Source: Lactuca virosa (lineage: Eukaryota > Streptophyta > Magnoliopsida > Asterales > Asteraceae). From it: 64,000 nucleotides of DNA. A program made the translations under genes and the position numbers. Positions 11,241-23,400 of this stretch are shown piece by piece (positions within the stretch are counted from its first letter, which is position 1; every line of letters begins with the position of its first letter). The notes under the pieces were generated by a model, which saw nothing but the letters and a program-made list of their open reading frames with translations, did not search any database and was not told the DNA's origin. The stretch lies in assembly GCA_928212115.1 (NCBI GenBank), contig CAKMRJ010005745.1, forward strand, positions 225,535,779 through 225,599,778. The letters run 5' to 3'.

Positions 11241-12020
11241 AACTATTTTTGGTAAGTATTTGACCCGATTGTGCATGGTCCTTTTGGGTTGCCTTCACCA
11301 AAGCAACTAGATAGGATGATTTATGAAGAAAGAGGTTATTATGATTTATTAATATATTATGAGAATAATATATTAAAAGAGAAATCATATAGTTTAATTA
11401 ATATTAGACAATAATTAATTTAGAAATTAATTTTGTGGCTAAAAGAGATTAATTAAACTTGGGGGACTGATATTGTAATTATAAAATAATTGCATTGTGG
11501 GCTATGGATTTCTAAAGGGAAGGGGATTGGACGAAATCTATGGGAAGCCCATATGATTTTCGTCCAAGGGCCTTCTAGAAAGGTTTCGTTGGTTGCTTAA
11601 GGCCTATGCAGAGAATTAGGGTTGCTCCTGAAACCCTAGCTGCCCACACAAGTATAAATAGACCCCTAAGGCTCCCAAAAAACGAGGCTAAGGATTCCTT
11701 AGCAGATCTTAGATGTTTTTGAAGCTCCTCCCCTCTTTCCAAGATGATCCTCTTGCTTGCGGTGTTTGTAAGCCACTAGAGGAGTGACATTTGTGACTCT
11801 AAGCTCCAAGGAAAGAAGATTCAAGCATTCTTGAAGAGATTCAAGCCATTCTTGTAAACGTAATCATCTAGATCTATTCTCATATGTTAATTTCGAAGTA
11901 TATATGCTAGATCTAGGGTTCTTAAGTCTTGGATGAATTGCATGTACAATAGAGAAACCTATATCCAAGCTTTAGGGTTTGTATGAGCACATAGGATGTT
12001 CTTTTGTATAAAACCCATCA
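11241..12020 (+). repeat. 5' LTR of the copia element (left edge approximate)
   Basis: The right end is clear: AAACCCATCA followed by GT and a PBS. A TATA-like ACAAGTATAAATAGACC at 11648-11664 fits the promoter. The left end is somewhere in 11230-11290; I could not place the TG. The text includes AT-rich runs (11336-11460) and GGCTGCCCACACAAG-type leader just before the TATA. Confidence 0.65.
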
Positions 12021-12021
12021 G

Positions 12022-12034
12022 TTGTATCAGAGCC
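12022..12034 (+). other. primer binding site with one mismatch
   Basis: TTGTATCAGAGCC differs from the usual TGGTATCAGAGCC at one base. It lies immediately after the LTR end. Confidence 0.8.
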
Positions 12035-12113
12035 TTGATTGGTTTCTATTGTATTGATGCCTTGTATGTTCATTCATGCTTTAAAATTCGTTTTTTGGCC
12101 CTCTGACGGATGA

Positions 12114-12186
12114 ACTCGTCGAGTCCCAATGAGGAACTCGACTAGTTGGATGAACTCGACGAGTCCACATTGAGAACTCGGCGAGT
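12114..12186 (+). repeat. four iterated 11-bp palindromes ACTCGNCGAGT
   Basis: Starts at 12114 (ACTCGTCGAGT), 12136 (ACTCGACTAGT, degenerate), 12154 (ACTCGACGAGT) and 12176 (ACTCGGCGAGT). Spacing is 22, 18, 22 bp, i.e. a 40-bp dimer. They sit about 80 bp after the PBS, in the transcribed leader. Confidence 0.9.
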
Positions 12187-12611
12187 TTAGCTGTCAAGAG
12201 AGGATATCTCGAGATTTTCTTGCTGTTTTGCTATAGGATAATTACCAAAACTGTTTTTGACTAATAAAATCCGATTTTATCATTATTATGAGATTATCCT
12301 TACCAAAATAAAAGATAGTTACCATTTAATTGAATAATATATTCCTCATGTGATAAAAATTTGATTGTTTAATTTATTTGATGAATTATCTTGTGATTAA
12401 AATATAATAGATCAAATTTAGATAATCATTTAATTAAATGTTTAATTTATATTATTTGCTATTTGATGCTATGTGTTTTGAAAAAGTTCAAAACTTGCCC
12501 TCAAGTTTTGAAATTTAAATTTTTAATAAAAAGTTTAACTTGAATTATTTAAATTTCAAACCCTAGAATTTTACAAGTTTAAAATTCAAACTTATACTAT
12601 ATTTATTATAA

Positions 12612-12615
<4 letters not shown>

Positions 12616-12672
<57 letters not shown>

Positions 12673-12700
12673 ATATATATATATATATGTATATGTATAA
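12616..12700 (+). repeat. AT microsatellite
   Basis: A long (AT)n run with a few interruptions inside the copia leader. Confidence 0.95.
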
Positions 12701-13459
12701 ATTAAATGCTAGTCTTACCGTTAGTAGGCCTCATTCATGAAGCTGATCTATAAGGGGGTATAAGGTTATGGCCTATAAAATGGACGTTTAATGGGTGTCC
12801 ACTCTCACCCACCGCTTCCTTGATTGGTGGAGGGTCGTTAGTCGAACGGGTAGGATAGGGCAACCCTTTCCTCATTAAAAGTATAATGAAATTAGAAAAG
12901 AAACTAAATGTTTTTCAAAAAATTCCCAATCTTAGTTACTTTAGGCCAAAGTGAATTGATGCAATTCCATGAAAATACACTTTGTACCCTTGCTAAGACG
13001 TTAGTGGAGCATGTGTGGTTAACCGACACACTAATTAGGTTCCAAGAAAAGGTAGCAAAGGGTGACTCAATTTTGGCATAGTTCGATGGAGCGTGTGTGG
13101 TTAACCGGCACATCGAATATGTGACTATAACATTAAGGGCACCATGTACATTTGCATGGTTATTCACACCCGCTTTGTGATCCTCGGCATCCCAGTCACA
13201 AACTTGAGGGCATATCGAGATTTGGATTACGGCATTTAAAACTAGGAGTTTCAATTCATTTAAAACTTAATTTTTTTTTCGTTTTCATGGTGGAAATTGG
13301 TAAATCGTCATTTACCTACCTTCAAATGTTCTGCAATTTGGATTACGGCATCCCTCTTCCATATTGTTGAATGTTGGGTTGGGTCCTAGCCTTGATATTT
13401 CATTTAGGTGTTATATTATGGATTCCAATCAACTAACTTGAACTTCTCCCATTTTGAAG
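12701..13459 (+). other. copia leader between PBS and gag
   Basis: No gene. A 13-bp motif GTGTGGTTAACCG recurs at 13012 and 13095 within a diverged ~83-bp repeat, and TTTGGATTACGGCAT recurs near 13220 and 13336. A minus-strand frame here (12904-13254) has no family resemblance. Confidence 0.5.
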
Positions 13460-13640
13460 ATGTCTGATTCTAACTATGGTCTTCCCAAATCCCAAGGAAA
13501 AAGGCTTTCCTGATCCAAGTGAAGGTCTGCTCAATAATCAAGGTGAAAGATCAATCCCTTCGTTGTGGACTAGTAGGACCGTACTTCCTCCACCTCCTAA
13601 AACTTTTCTCCCCAACCCACAAGATCGAAGACTTGAAAGG
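13460..13640 (+). pseudogene. copia gag, N-terminal fragment
   Basis: An ATG at 13460 opens 17 codons before a TGA. The neighbouring frame from 13476 stays open to the insertion point at 13640 and ends PNPQDRRLER, which continues sensibly at 18142 on the far side of the solo LTR. Known for the family: the N-terminal part of copia Gag precedes the UBN2 domain. It is broken by a frameshift or stop, then by the insertion. Confidence 0.65.
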
Positions 13641-14019
13641 TGTCATACCCCACTAAAGCGGAAACACGAGGCGTGACAGTATAAAGGGTTTCATAGCAAA
13701 AGTTAAAAGACAACACCAACCATAGTATTAAAAATCATTACAAATTTACAATGGGTTTGAACAAATTTTAAAGTAAATTACAATGTAAATTGAAATACAA
13801 CACATGCGAATGCTCCTAACAGTGATGTGTCCCTAAGTGCCACTTACTCGATGATTCCTGAAAAAGCATGTAAAACGAGCGTCAACTATAAAAATAGTTG
13901 GTGAGTTCACAAGTTAAAAATAATATTGGTTTCATTAATCGAAATCAAAATTTTGATATAATTTCCATTGATAAAAATATATTGCTAAAATGAGTAAATA
14001 AGTTTGTATAAACAAAGTT

Positions 14020-14280
14020 CATTGTCATCATGAGAAATAAAGTATGTTGCCCAAAAGAGATGCAACGTTCATATCCTCATGGGAAATAAAGTTTGTTATT
14101 AAATGAGTAAACAAGTTTCATTGCTACAAGGAGCAAACAAGTTTGTTACTATAAGAAGCAACCAAGTTTGTTGCTAAAACAAGTAAATAAGTATTTAGTA
14201 ACAAAAGTTCGTTGTTATAATGAGATAAAAAGTTCATTGCTATAATAAGTAACGAGTTTGTATGTGTATGAGCAAACAAT
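14020..14280 (+). repeat. ~36-bp degenerate tandem repeats in the solo LTR
   Basis: Units of the type AAGTTTGTTGCTATAAGAAG recur from about 14020 to 14280 with many substitutions. In minus orientation they lie upstream of a GTGAACTCACCAACT block (about 13898-13913) and an acceptor-like TTTTTCAGG (about 13856-13866). Confidence 0.75.
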
Positions 14281-14929
14281 GAGTCCCAAACCAAGCCTAT
14301 GACTGATTCCCTATCAAGATCTATGCTTATCGTTCCATAGATTATATGGTATCATGCACTCCAGCAATCGGGCGAGTGAGGAGTTGTCAATTCCTAATAG
14401 CGCTATCCATAATGACCATTGGCTCAAAGAGTTAATGGTTGGAGAAAAGTGTAAGGGAACGGACTTAAGACAATAAGTTCTCATGTTCCGTGTTGCATAG
14501 ACATGCATAGAGAGATATAGCAAAATATAGCAATCAAGTTTGATACAAATCAATTTAAATACAACGAACAATAAATAGTTATTCGGACATGCATTTCCAC
14601 CCCAAAACATAAAAACCGAAAATAAGGGAGTCATGAATACTCACAATGCATTGAGATGATGCAAATGGTGCCTTGAACTATGCTCCACTCATACCACTAT
14701 CGATTCCTACAATAATGATATTCGCTAGTGAGTCTTTAATCAAAAGTTAAATACTTACTACTACTACAGAATTATGTCAATATTGTGTCAAAATTTAATA
14801 TTGTTAAGTTACAAACATTTTTCTGAAATGGTGAAATTTTATAACTCATGTGATTAATATAATTTTGGATATTATTTTCCATATTTTTGTAATATTAATT
14901 GAGGCTATTTCACTACATTTAAATGTGTT

Positions 14930-15620
14930 TTAAAATCCTAAAATCCAAAAATATTATCAAACATTTCCAAAATTCATCAAATTTTACATTTTTGTTCCAA
15001 ATACAGTAGAGGTCTTCGAGAAATTTTCCCTTGAATTTTGGATGTGATTAACTATTTTTCCAAATGTTTAAGTCTTCATATCAATATAAATTCGTGAAAA
15101 ATAGTATATAGATAATAAAAATTCCCAAAGTTTTTATATTACTGCCAATAAACAAACTTAAGCTGGTAAAAATATAAAATTCGGTTTCTAAACATTTTAA
15201 CCCATTTTTATGAGTTTTGTGCTTTTATTCTAATAAAAATTGAAATAAATAGAAAACAGTTTCCAAAATTACCCAAAATTTTTGTATTATTGTTATTAAA
15301 CATTGTTAAGTTTTGAAAAATATAAAAATGTATTTCTAAACTGTTTAACCTGATTTTATGATTTTTGTTCATTTATTCTAATAAAAATTAAAATAAATAG
15401 AAAAGTGTTTCCAAAATTGTCCAAACTTTTTGTAACACTGTTATTATACATGTAGAAGCTGTGAAAAATATGAAAGATATTTTTCAATTAGTCTTTCTAT
15501 TTTTCTTTGTTTTATCCTTTTAAATAATCATTAATTTGAGAATAATTAATAAACAGTTAAAGTAAATTACCAAAATTTTTGTAAAATTCATTTACAGTGT
15601 AAATAATCTGAGAAAAATAC
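14930..15620 (+). repeat. ~148-bp degenerate tandem repeats in the solo LTR
   Basis: TTTCCAAAATT with the same following text recurs at 15260 and 15408 (148 bp), with a related copy near 15118 and weaker ones to either side. Each unit holds TTATTCTAATAAAAATT and an AATAAATAGAAAA box. The boundaries of the decayed outer units are unclear. Confidence 0.7.
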
Positions 15621-17256
15621 CAAATGTGGTTTTTATCTACTGGAATCCGATTTTGTGGATTTAAGTGTATTTAATCTTAGAAAATAGAATAAAAATAGCA
15701 TAATGAATAGAAAAATCATCCATACTTTTATGTAGCATCCTAATATATTATAAGGTGTTCTGGTAAATTTTCATGAATTTTGGATGGCTAAAACTAATTT
15801 TCCTGATTTTAGTCCATTATAAACACAAAAATCATGAAAAATAGATATACATTTTTAAAATTTTCAAAAATATGTTTTTGAGTCGTCCACATAAGTAGAA
15901 GCTGGGAAAATTATTAGATAGCCTTTTCATATTCTCTAAAGTGGTTTTAAGATTTATTTGAGCTAAACAAAAAGAAAATTCAACACCATACTAAACAGTA
16001 ACAAAAATCGATGAAACTTAATGAGAGATGTTTATTAACTTAAAGAGTCATCCACAAATATTTCCAGAATTTATTTACAAGTATAAGTATTTTGTATTCT
16101 TTAACACTCTATTTTCTTATTATTTTCATGTAAAAATAAAGAAAATATATATTGAGCTGAAAATTTCCAAAATGTATCTTCATACAATTTAATATCAATG
16201 AAAATTGGTTTCTTATTTTTGATGTCGAAAAACATGCGTAAAGGCTCAATAAATTATAGAGAAAACTTGATACTTGTGATTTTGGTAAAGATTATTGATG
16301 TTGCTTTGAGAATTTTTGCAAAATGTTCCAAAAACTTTTGAATCAACATCTTTTTGTACCTCTTAATAGATGATGTTAAGTGCTCAAAGTAATTTTTCCT
16401 AGATTTTTAGTGAGGAATAAGACCTTTGAACATGCAATACAAAACTAGTATTCACAAAAAGGTGCTGATTGAGCAACAATTTTGTAAAAAATGCTAAAAA
16501 TCGAAATATTGTAATTTTCTAGTGAGGTCAGATGAGTTCGAAAGCTAACTCAAAATATTATATTTCAGAAAATGAATCGCGAATCTTCGTTAAGAAATGA
16601 GTGAGATATGGCAGTTTAAATTCAGGTAAAGAAATCTTGCAGATTGCATGCATGATGATTGGTTAGAAAAGTGAGTTTTCATCATTTCTTTGAGTAAATC
16701 TTTTGAAATATTTTAAAGATATCATGATCCATGCATGTTATGGTCATGTTTCCAGAGATAAAATATATTTAAAAATCACAATTTACATACATGCATTAAA
16801 ATACAAAAATCTTATTTCTCAAGAACTCTTAAAAATGAGTTTGATGTATTGATCCTTAAAATCGTTTTTTGCACTAAGATCATGAACATGCAACCTTGTT
16901 TAACATACATGCATGGTGTTAAAACACATCCATGATGTTCTAAAAACCATTTTAAGAAAAAGAAAACAAGTTTGAAGAAGATGAAGAAGTAGAAGAAGGA
17001 GAAAGTGTAAGCAAATAGCAAAACTTGAAGGAAAAATGAGTAGAAATCGATTATACCTTCAAGAACACCACAATATGATGAAGATTTCGAGTTTGAGGAG
17101 TGTTCTAGGGTTCATTTTTCTGGAAAAATTTCGTGACTTAGGGTGAGGGTGAGAGAAAATGGTGGTGGTGATGAAGAGTGTGAGAGAGAATGAGAGGTAG
17201 AGTGAAAAAGTGAAAGTGATTCTTGATATGGGGAAATGGTGTATTAGGGTTTTCAA

Positions 17257-17259
<3 letters not shown>

Positions 17260-17309
<50 letters not shown>

Positions 17310-17320
17310 GGGAGAGAGGA
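17260..17320 (+). repeat. GA microsatellite
   Basis: About twenty uninterrupted GA units, then imperfect purine tract, within the solo LTR. Confidence 0.95.
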
Positions 17321-18141
17321 GAGAGGTTCGAAATTTTGAATGGAGAGAGGGTCTCCCTCTTTTAAATTCTATAAAATATAGATTTATTTTATAAAAATAT
17401 AAAGTTTTTATAAAATATGCATCATATCCTAGTTTTCATTCCCAAAACCTTGATTTTTGGCTTAGAAAATAAGGTTAAATACTAGTGACTTAAATTCTAT
17501 TTCTCCTTGGTTGTATTTTACTAAATTTAGTTATTTTAAATTGATATCATAAAGAACATACTAAATTTTATGGATTTTTAGGTGTTAAAGTTTATAAATT
17601 TGAGATTTTAGGGCTTTTAGGGTCTTGAGATTTAATAAATATTTGGATATCAAAATAAATTGAATTATTTGAGATTTCAAATTATGATTGAGTTTCATAA
17701 CTCTTTTCTAGTTAAAAATAATGTTTGTAATTCATTTTTACCGGTTTATTGGCATTCTATGTAGTGATTCCGAGATTCAAGCCAGATTGAGGAATCTAGT
17801 ATACTAGTCCTACTTATCAACTTTGACTTAAGTTCCAACGAGACTCGGACCTAAATTCTACTACTAGTTCAAATGAATGATGTGTGTATATGATTCATGA
17901 AAAGGTGTTCGAGTCAAAGAGTGACCCGAATATGGGTAGTCACTACAGTTAAAGTAACTATAGAAGTCACGTATGAATGTGAAATCTAAGTACACTATCC
18001 ATTGTTTCTAATTGTTTCCAAGTTTCTAGTAGGTTATAACTTAGCTTCTACTTACTAAGTCTAGTATGTGTCGTGCCTACATGTGCAACTAAGTTTATCA
18101 AATCTAGAACTGACTTGAATTTTGACGGTTGTCACAAAAGG

Positions 18142-18633
18142 TTCAAGATTACTGAAGCCCTGTTAGCAATGAAACATGATGATGGTAAGCACGTGTGTGC
18201 TCAAGTCCTAGAGATGTAAGCGCACATCGATAGGTTGAGGATGTTGGGTGCCACTTTCCCAAGGAAGTTGGCTGTTGACTGGGTTCTTCAGTCACTTCCA
18301 GAATCATATAGTAAATTCATAAGAGAGTACTATATGATGAATCTTGACGCAACCCTCATCGACTTGACTTATATGTTTATTCCTGCTGAATCAGAAATGA
18401 TTTGGAAAAGTGGTAAGGCAGATTTGTCTGGTAATTCAACCTACCATGCTTCTGTGGACGCTCCTAAGGAATCCACCTGTTTATGTTGCCAAGAAAAAGG
18501 GTGTTGGATACGAAGCTGCCCTGGTCACTTGAAGAATCTAAGATATGGGAGAGTCAAGATATATGGCTCTACTTCAGGTAAAATCCGTTATCTAACTCTG
18601 TTAAGTTCCCATTCATTGATTCTTAATACATGA
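18142..18633 (+). pseudogene. copia gag, C-terminal fragment with zinc knuckle
   Basis: It resumes the copia gag after the solo LTR: FKITEALLAMKHDDGK, then LAVDWVLQSLPESYSKFI and YYMMNLDATLIDLTYMF, typical of the UBN2 Gag domain, then a knuckle CLCCQEKGCWIRSC in which the usual H of CX2CX4HX4C is replaced by C/W sequence. A stop codon (TAG-type) lies just before 18235, so no complete Gag can be made. Recognisable homology ends near 18560; the remaining codons to 18633 are read-through. Confidence 0.8.
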
Positions 18634-20532
18634 TGTGATAAGATTACATTTTGATGTTTTGCAGGATTGAAGAAAAGAGAGGAACCTTGATGGAAAAGCA
18701 AGATGGGTCTGATCACGATGAAATGGATTACGATCGCATGGATTCGAAGATCAGATTTTGATCTATCACTTAGAGAGTTATGATAAATTTGTTAGTAATA
18801 TTAGATTACATTGTTTTAGTTGATTTTGCATTGTAAGGACAAGTTTTCCACACCTTTTATGAAAAAAATAAGTTTTGTTTTGTTTTATTTATAAATATAT
18901 CCTTTCAATGAAATTGTTGTGAAAATTGATGTTTGTGTATTTCTATAATGCATGTGATTCTTAAATATATTATGGAAGTGTCGAAATTTATCTAAGTAAG
19001 GAAAGATTCCCGTCACCCAAGTTTCAATTGGACAGAAATTTGGAATCATACAACTTGTATTGTGTGATGTATGGAAATCTTGATACTTAAGTAATCAAGA
19101 CTAAATCATTGTTCACATAAGCATGTGATTTAAGTGAAGGACTAAAGGCTCTGGTACACAATGTTGTGTACTGGTCGGGTCCACCTTAAATAACAATGAA
19201 AGCTATTCGTCATATTTTACTAAAAGTTTAGTGAATATGGTTATTCTTATAAGATTAAGTGTAATTCCGAAACATTGGAAAGGTTTCAAATGTTTGGTAG
19301 AGCGAATAAGAAGAATCAATTAGGCAGAAAGATAAAAGGTTCTCCAATCTGAAAAGATGGGAGAGTACTTTAGTATCATGTTTTATGATCATCTCATTGA
19401 TTGTGAGACCATATCTCAATTGATCCTCTAAGTAAATCTTAGTGCACTAGTGTGGCTAAGAAGAGGAATCAAGAATTATTGAAGTGGTTAAATCAAAGGA
19501 TGAGTCATACTTCGTTCCAAAATCAAGTCTTAGAGTTGTACTCCAAGATTGTGTATTAAGTGATATGTCTTAAGTAAGTAACACGTCTTGAATAGGTTTA
19601 TAACACTCATCAAATATAGAGTAGAAAAGTTTCTTACTCTTGTACATTTGAAATTGGTACGTTGTGATGTCTTGGACAAGACAAAGACCAATTAAGACCA
19701 ATGTGTGTAGTGTTTGTCTTGATGAGAATCCACACTAACTCTTGAGTATTTGTTTGTCAAGAAATGTTTCTTGACAAGAGAATCTTATATGTCAAGAGGT
19801 CGGTGGGAGTCTAAATGATCTTGAAAAGGTTCAAGAACTAATCAAGAGTAAACTTATTAGACACTAGCTCACAACTTGAGGTTTGTGACCTATCGTGTTA
19901 AAATATTCTTGTTTCTATGCCATTCCAGGTAACTTAACTATGCATGTGAGTTCTACGAGTTCTCAATAGATTGCATAAGGTAAAGCACCTTGATCAATGG
20001 AAAGTACATTGATATGTAGGGTGAGCTGCTCAATAACTTGGAAGAAATGGTGGGACCCTTGATGGCAAGAAATTAAGAATGAACAAGTTATGTCCATAAG
20101 AGTTTGTATTTGTCGGAAACATTATCTTATGATTATGGTTATGATAAATTCACGTGGATAGGAACACATACACCATAAAATCTAAGTGACATAAGGTTTC
20201 TCTCCTTCATGAAAATGATTGTGAGGAAACGCTTTCACTGAGAGAGATTTTAAGAAGATAGCAATTGTGTAAATTGCATTCTGAAATTCGATTATGATTA
20301 CAGCATCCCTCTTCATAGTTCGAATTGTGAGATTTGGCAATTAATTTGAACATTCAAGACTTATTGCTATAAGTTCTAGAATTGTTTAGACACACATGTG
20401 AGCTGTCAAAGGAAAGGTGTATGAGTTTGAGAAGCTTAGATAAAGGCTTATCGAAGCATATCATATTGGAAATATGAACCTTGGAAGTCAATAGGTATTG
20501 CTTTCTAGAAGTCCAAATGTTTTACGTGTCTG
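18634..20532 (+). pseudogene. decayed copia pol, including an integrase remnant
   Basis: Most of this 1.9-kb stretch has no open frame. Around 19270-19440 the translation, with stops, resembles the copia integrase core (text corresponding to FERFKMF..NQLGRKIKGSPI.KDGRVL and then C-IVSQLTPP-like DHISIDPP). GATTACGGCAT-like text at 20296-20310 (GATTACAGCATCCCTCTTC) matches the leader at 13340-13360, suggesting local rearrangement. Nothing functional remains. Confidence 0.55.
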
Positions 20533-21089
20533 TAACCACCAAACTTTGGTTTCCAGATCCGGTTCATGAAACAATAGACTCCATCATCACTGACTTCTAA
20601 GTTCTTATCCATTCCTCTCAGGGTTTCACCTGCCACATTTTCGGGTTTTAAGGCCTCAAGTTGAGCCTCTCTGATCTGTGTGGATAGATGTGAATGGATT
20701 GTCATGGTTAACGACTTTACACGGGGTCCCAAGTATTCTTTTCTGCTAAGAGCGTCAGCTACTACGTTAGCTTTACCAGGGTGATAAAGAATCTCACATT
20801 CGCAGTCATTCAGTAGCTCCACCCACCGTCGTTGTCTCATGTTCAGCTCTTTCTGAATGAAGATATGCTGGAGACTTTTATGGTCCGTGAATATTGTGCA
20901 TTTCGTGACATATAAATAATGTCTCCAGATCTTCAGAGCAAATACCATCGCTCCTAGTTCAAGTTCATGTGTTGTATAGTTGACCTCATATGTCTTAAGT
21001 TGTCTTGAGGCGTAGGATATAACCTTTCCTCTTTGCATAAGAACACACCCAAGCCCTTGATTAGAAGCATCACAGTATACTACAAAATC
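20533..21089 (-). pseudogene. gypsy RNase H domain
   Basis: Open over 178 codons from 21038 downwards. Seen: VISYASRQLKTYEVNYTTHE, LELGAMVFALKIWRHYLY, TIFTDHKSLQHIF and WVELLNDCECEILYHPGKAN followed by VVADALSRK. These are the standard gypsy RNase H motifs; the TDH aspartate is kept. It is in frame with the RT part and separated only by a stop at 21090-21092. Homology ends at IWKPKFGG (about 20535), where the domain joining to integrase should begin. Confidence 0.85.
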
Positions 21090-22346
21090 CTATGTCCCTT
21101 TAGGAAGAGACAGGATCGGTGCACTGCAAAGAGCTCGCTTCAACGTTTGGAACGTTGTTTCTTGTTTCTCTACCCAGCTAAAAGTTACACCCTTTTGTGT
21201 CAGGGTGGTAAGAGGTTTAGCAATTCGGGAGAAATTCTGGATGAATCTGCGATAGTAGCCAGCAAGACCATACCGAGTCCGAAAAGCTGTCTTAGGAACA
21301 TCATTCTCATGGACTCGCAACTGGTGGTACCCTGATCTCAGGTCTATCTTTGAGAAATAGCTGGCTCCTTGGAGTTGATCAAAGAGGTCATCAATTCTGG
21401 GTAGGGGATAACGGTTTTTTATGGTATGTTTGTTCAGTTCACGATAGTCTATGCACATCCGAAAGGATCCATCTTTCTTCTTTACAAACAAGACCGGGGC
21501 TCCCCAGGGTGAGGAACTCAGTCTGATGAATCCCTTGTTGAGCAGTTCATTGAGCTGGCTGGATAACTCTTGCATTTCTGCCGGCGCTACACGGTATGGG
21601 GATTTAGCTACAGGAGTAGCTCCGGGAATTAAGTCGATACGGAACTCGACTTGGAGCTCAGGAGGGATTCTGGGGAGATCTTTGGGGAAGACATCAGGAA
21701 AGTTGCAGACTTCGGGGATGCTCTCGAGGTCTTTAACTTCCTGTTTCTCGTTAACGACTTGGGCTAGGAATCCATGGCACTCCTTTCGCAGATATTTCTG
21801 AGCCTTGATGCATGAAATGATATGGAGGTTCGAGCTGAGTTTGTCGCCATATATAATAAGGGCTTCGCCGGATGGCAGATTAAGTCGTATGGATTTTTCG
21901 TAACAAAGAATATCAGCACGATTGGGGCTCAACCAGTCCATGCCAATGATGACATCGAAGCTTTTTATGGAAACTGGCATGAGGTCAATTGGAAAAGAAT
22001 GATCGTTTAAAGTAAGGGTACATCCTATGAATATGTTGTTAGTACTTTCTTTCTTTCCGTTAGCCATCTCGACGGTGAATGTTTCAGTTAAACGTTGGAG
22101 TTTATGTTTGAGTGGATGTGTAAATACATGACTAACAAAACTTCTCTCCGCACCCGAATTGAAAAGAATGCATGCATAAGAGTCGTCGAGGAGGAGCATA
22201 CCCGTAACAACAGTGGGATCAGAAACTCCCTCCTCTTGGCCCATCGCTAGCACCTTACCTGTGTTACCCCCTGTTGTTGCCTTGGGGCAATTTCTCTTGA
22301 AGTGCCCAACCTCCCCACAGCCATAACAGGCTTGACCCATGCCCAC
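21090..22346 (-). pseudogene. gypsy protease and reverse transcriptase with deleted catalytic core
   Basis: An open 418-codon frame with a second zinc knuckle (CYGCGEVGHFKRNC), a protease whose DSGA site reads LFNSGAERSFVS (catalytic D changed to N), a linker with VFPKDLPRIPPELQVEF, and RT blocks KSPYRVAPAEMQEL, SPWGAPVLFVKKKDGSFRMC, YFSKIDLRSGYHQL and KTAFRTRYG. Then, at about 21267-21272, the frame jumps directly to LAGYYRRFIQNF. Known relatives have about 100 residues between these blocks, including the metal-binding F/YxDD motif. So protease and RT are both inactive, although the frame is open. Confidence 0.88.
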
Positions 22347-23400
22347 TCTAGAAGCTTGATTGGTCGGTTGAGCTGGTGTCTTGCAAAATCGAGCTGTGTG
22401 CCCCTTTCAGCCACATTTATCGCATTGCATCTCTCTACAAACTCCCAAATGATGAAAGTTGCATTTGTTGCACAAGGGCAAATTTCCAGCGTAGCGACTA
22501 GGAGTTGTTGGAGTAGTGGGTACAACAGCAGGGATGGTAGCGGCATGAACTGCCACTACCTGCTGTTTCTTGGAGGGCTCCTGCGAAGACTGGCCCTTAC
22601 GCTTGTTCCAAAATTTCTTCTTCCCACCAATCTCCTTTGATGCTTCGGGAACGGTTGTTACAGCATCAAGATCAACCCCGTGATCTATAAGAGTTTGTGC
22701 TAAACACTTGGCACTGTCGAAAGTGGAAGGTTTAGTAGCCAAGACATTTCCTTGAGTTGGGGGCGTCAATCCCCAGATGTATCTTTCTATTTTCTTGGTT
22801 TCCGAGGTGACCATCCCCGGATAGAGAAGAGCCAGATCGCAGAATCTAGCTGTATAGGAGGCAATGTCGGAACCCTTCATCTTTAGGTTCCAAAGCTCGT
22901 GTTCCAATTTCTGCATCTCGCCCCTTAGGCAGTATTCAGCAAGCATGAGTTCCTTTAAACTCTCCTAACCCATTGCATTTGCTACATGTAGGGTTAAGGA
23001 TTTGACTCGGCCATTCTACCAGGTCAATGCTCTGTCAGTGAAGGTGCAGGATGCAAAATTCACCTTTCTGGCCTCCGAACAAGCACAAATTTCGAAAATC
23101 GATTCGATCTTCTCAAACCATCGGGTTAGGGCAATGACTCCTCCATTTCCGTCGAAAGATTTGGGTTTTGCATTCATGAAATCCTTATAGGAACACTCAT
23201 TTTGATGTCCCTGACCGCCATCAAGGTTACAGGGATCGGGTCCACCTCCTGATCCGCCAGAGCCACCCGGATTCATTTGAGACATTGCAGCAGCCACAAC
23301 AGCTGTAACTGCTGCCTGGAACATGACGGTATCGAACTGAGGAGGTGGTGGCGGCGGAGGATTGTTGTTCTACTTGTTGGGTCTCTTTCTGGGAGGCATC
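22347..23400 (-). pseudogene. gypsy gag with several stop codons
   Basis: It starts with MPPRKRPNK at 23400, followed by a stop, a poly-Pro stretch and MFQAAVTAVVAAAMSQMN. Further fragments in the same frame include TRWFEKIESIFEIC, MLAEYCLRGEMQKLEHELW and KKIERYIWGLTPPTQGNV, then the first zinc knuckle at CDKCG, where the next codon is TGA. The pieces 23016-23324, 22407-22946 and the knuckle before 22346 are all in one frame, so single-base changes account for the stops. C to T changes in CGA/CAA/TGG contexts would produce all of them, as expected from decay of methylated DNA. Confidence 0.85.

Larger units (their letters stand above)
13641..18136 (-). repeat. 4.5-kb solo LTR with 5-bp target duplication AAAGG
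   Basis: The plus-strand ends read TGTCATACCCC at 13641 and GGTTGTCACA to 18136. Perfect AAAGG repeats flank it (13636-13640 and 18137-18141), and the host gag reading frame resumes exactly after one copy. On the minus strand it begins TGTGACAACCG, like the gypsy LTR at 26247 (TGTGACAACCC), so the orientation is probably minus. No PBS, polypurine tract or coding sequence is inside, so it is a solo LTR left by LTR-LTR recombination of an unusually long-LTR element. Interior: ~36-bp repeats, ~148-bp repeats, a GA microsatellite, and otherwise AT-rich DNA without a gene. Confidence 0.88.

Noticed and set aside
14314..14634. 106-codon minus-strand frame in the solo LTR
   Set aside because: No resemblance to gag, pol or a host gene; it lies in LTR text with tandem repeats.
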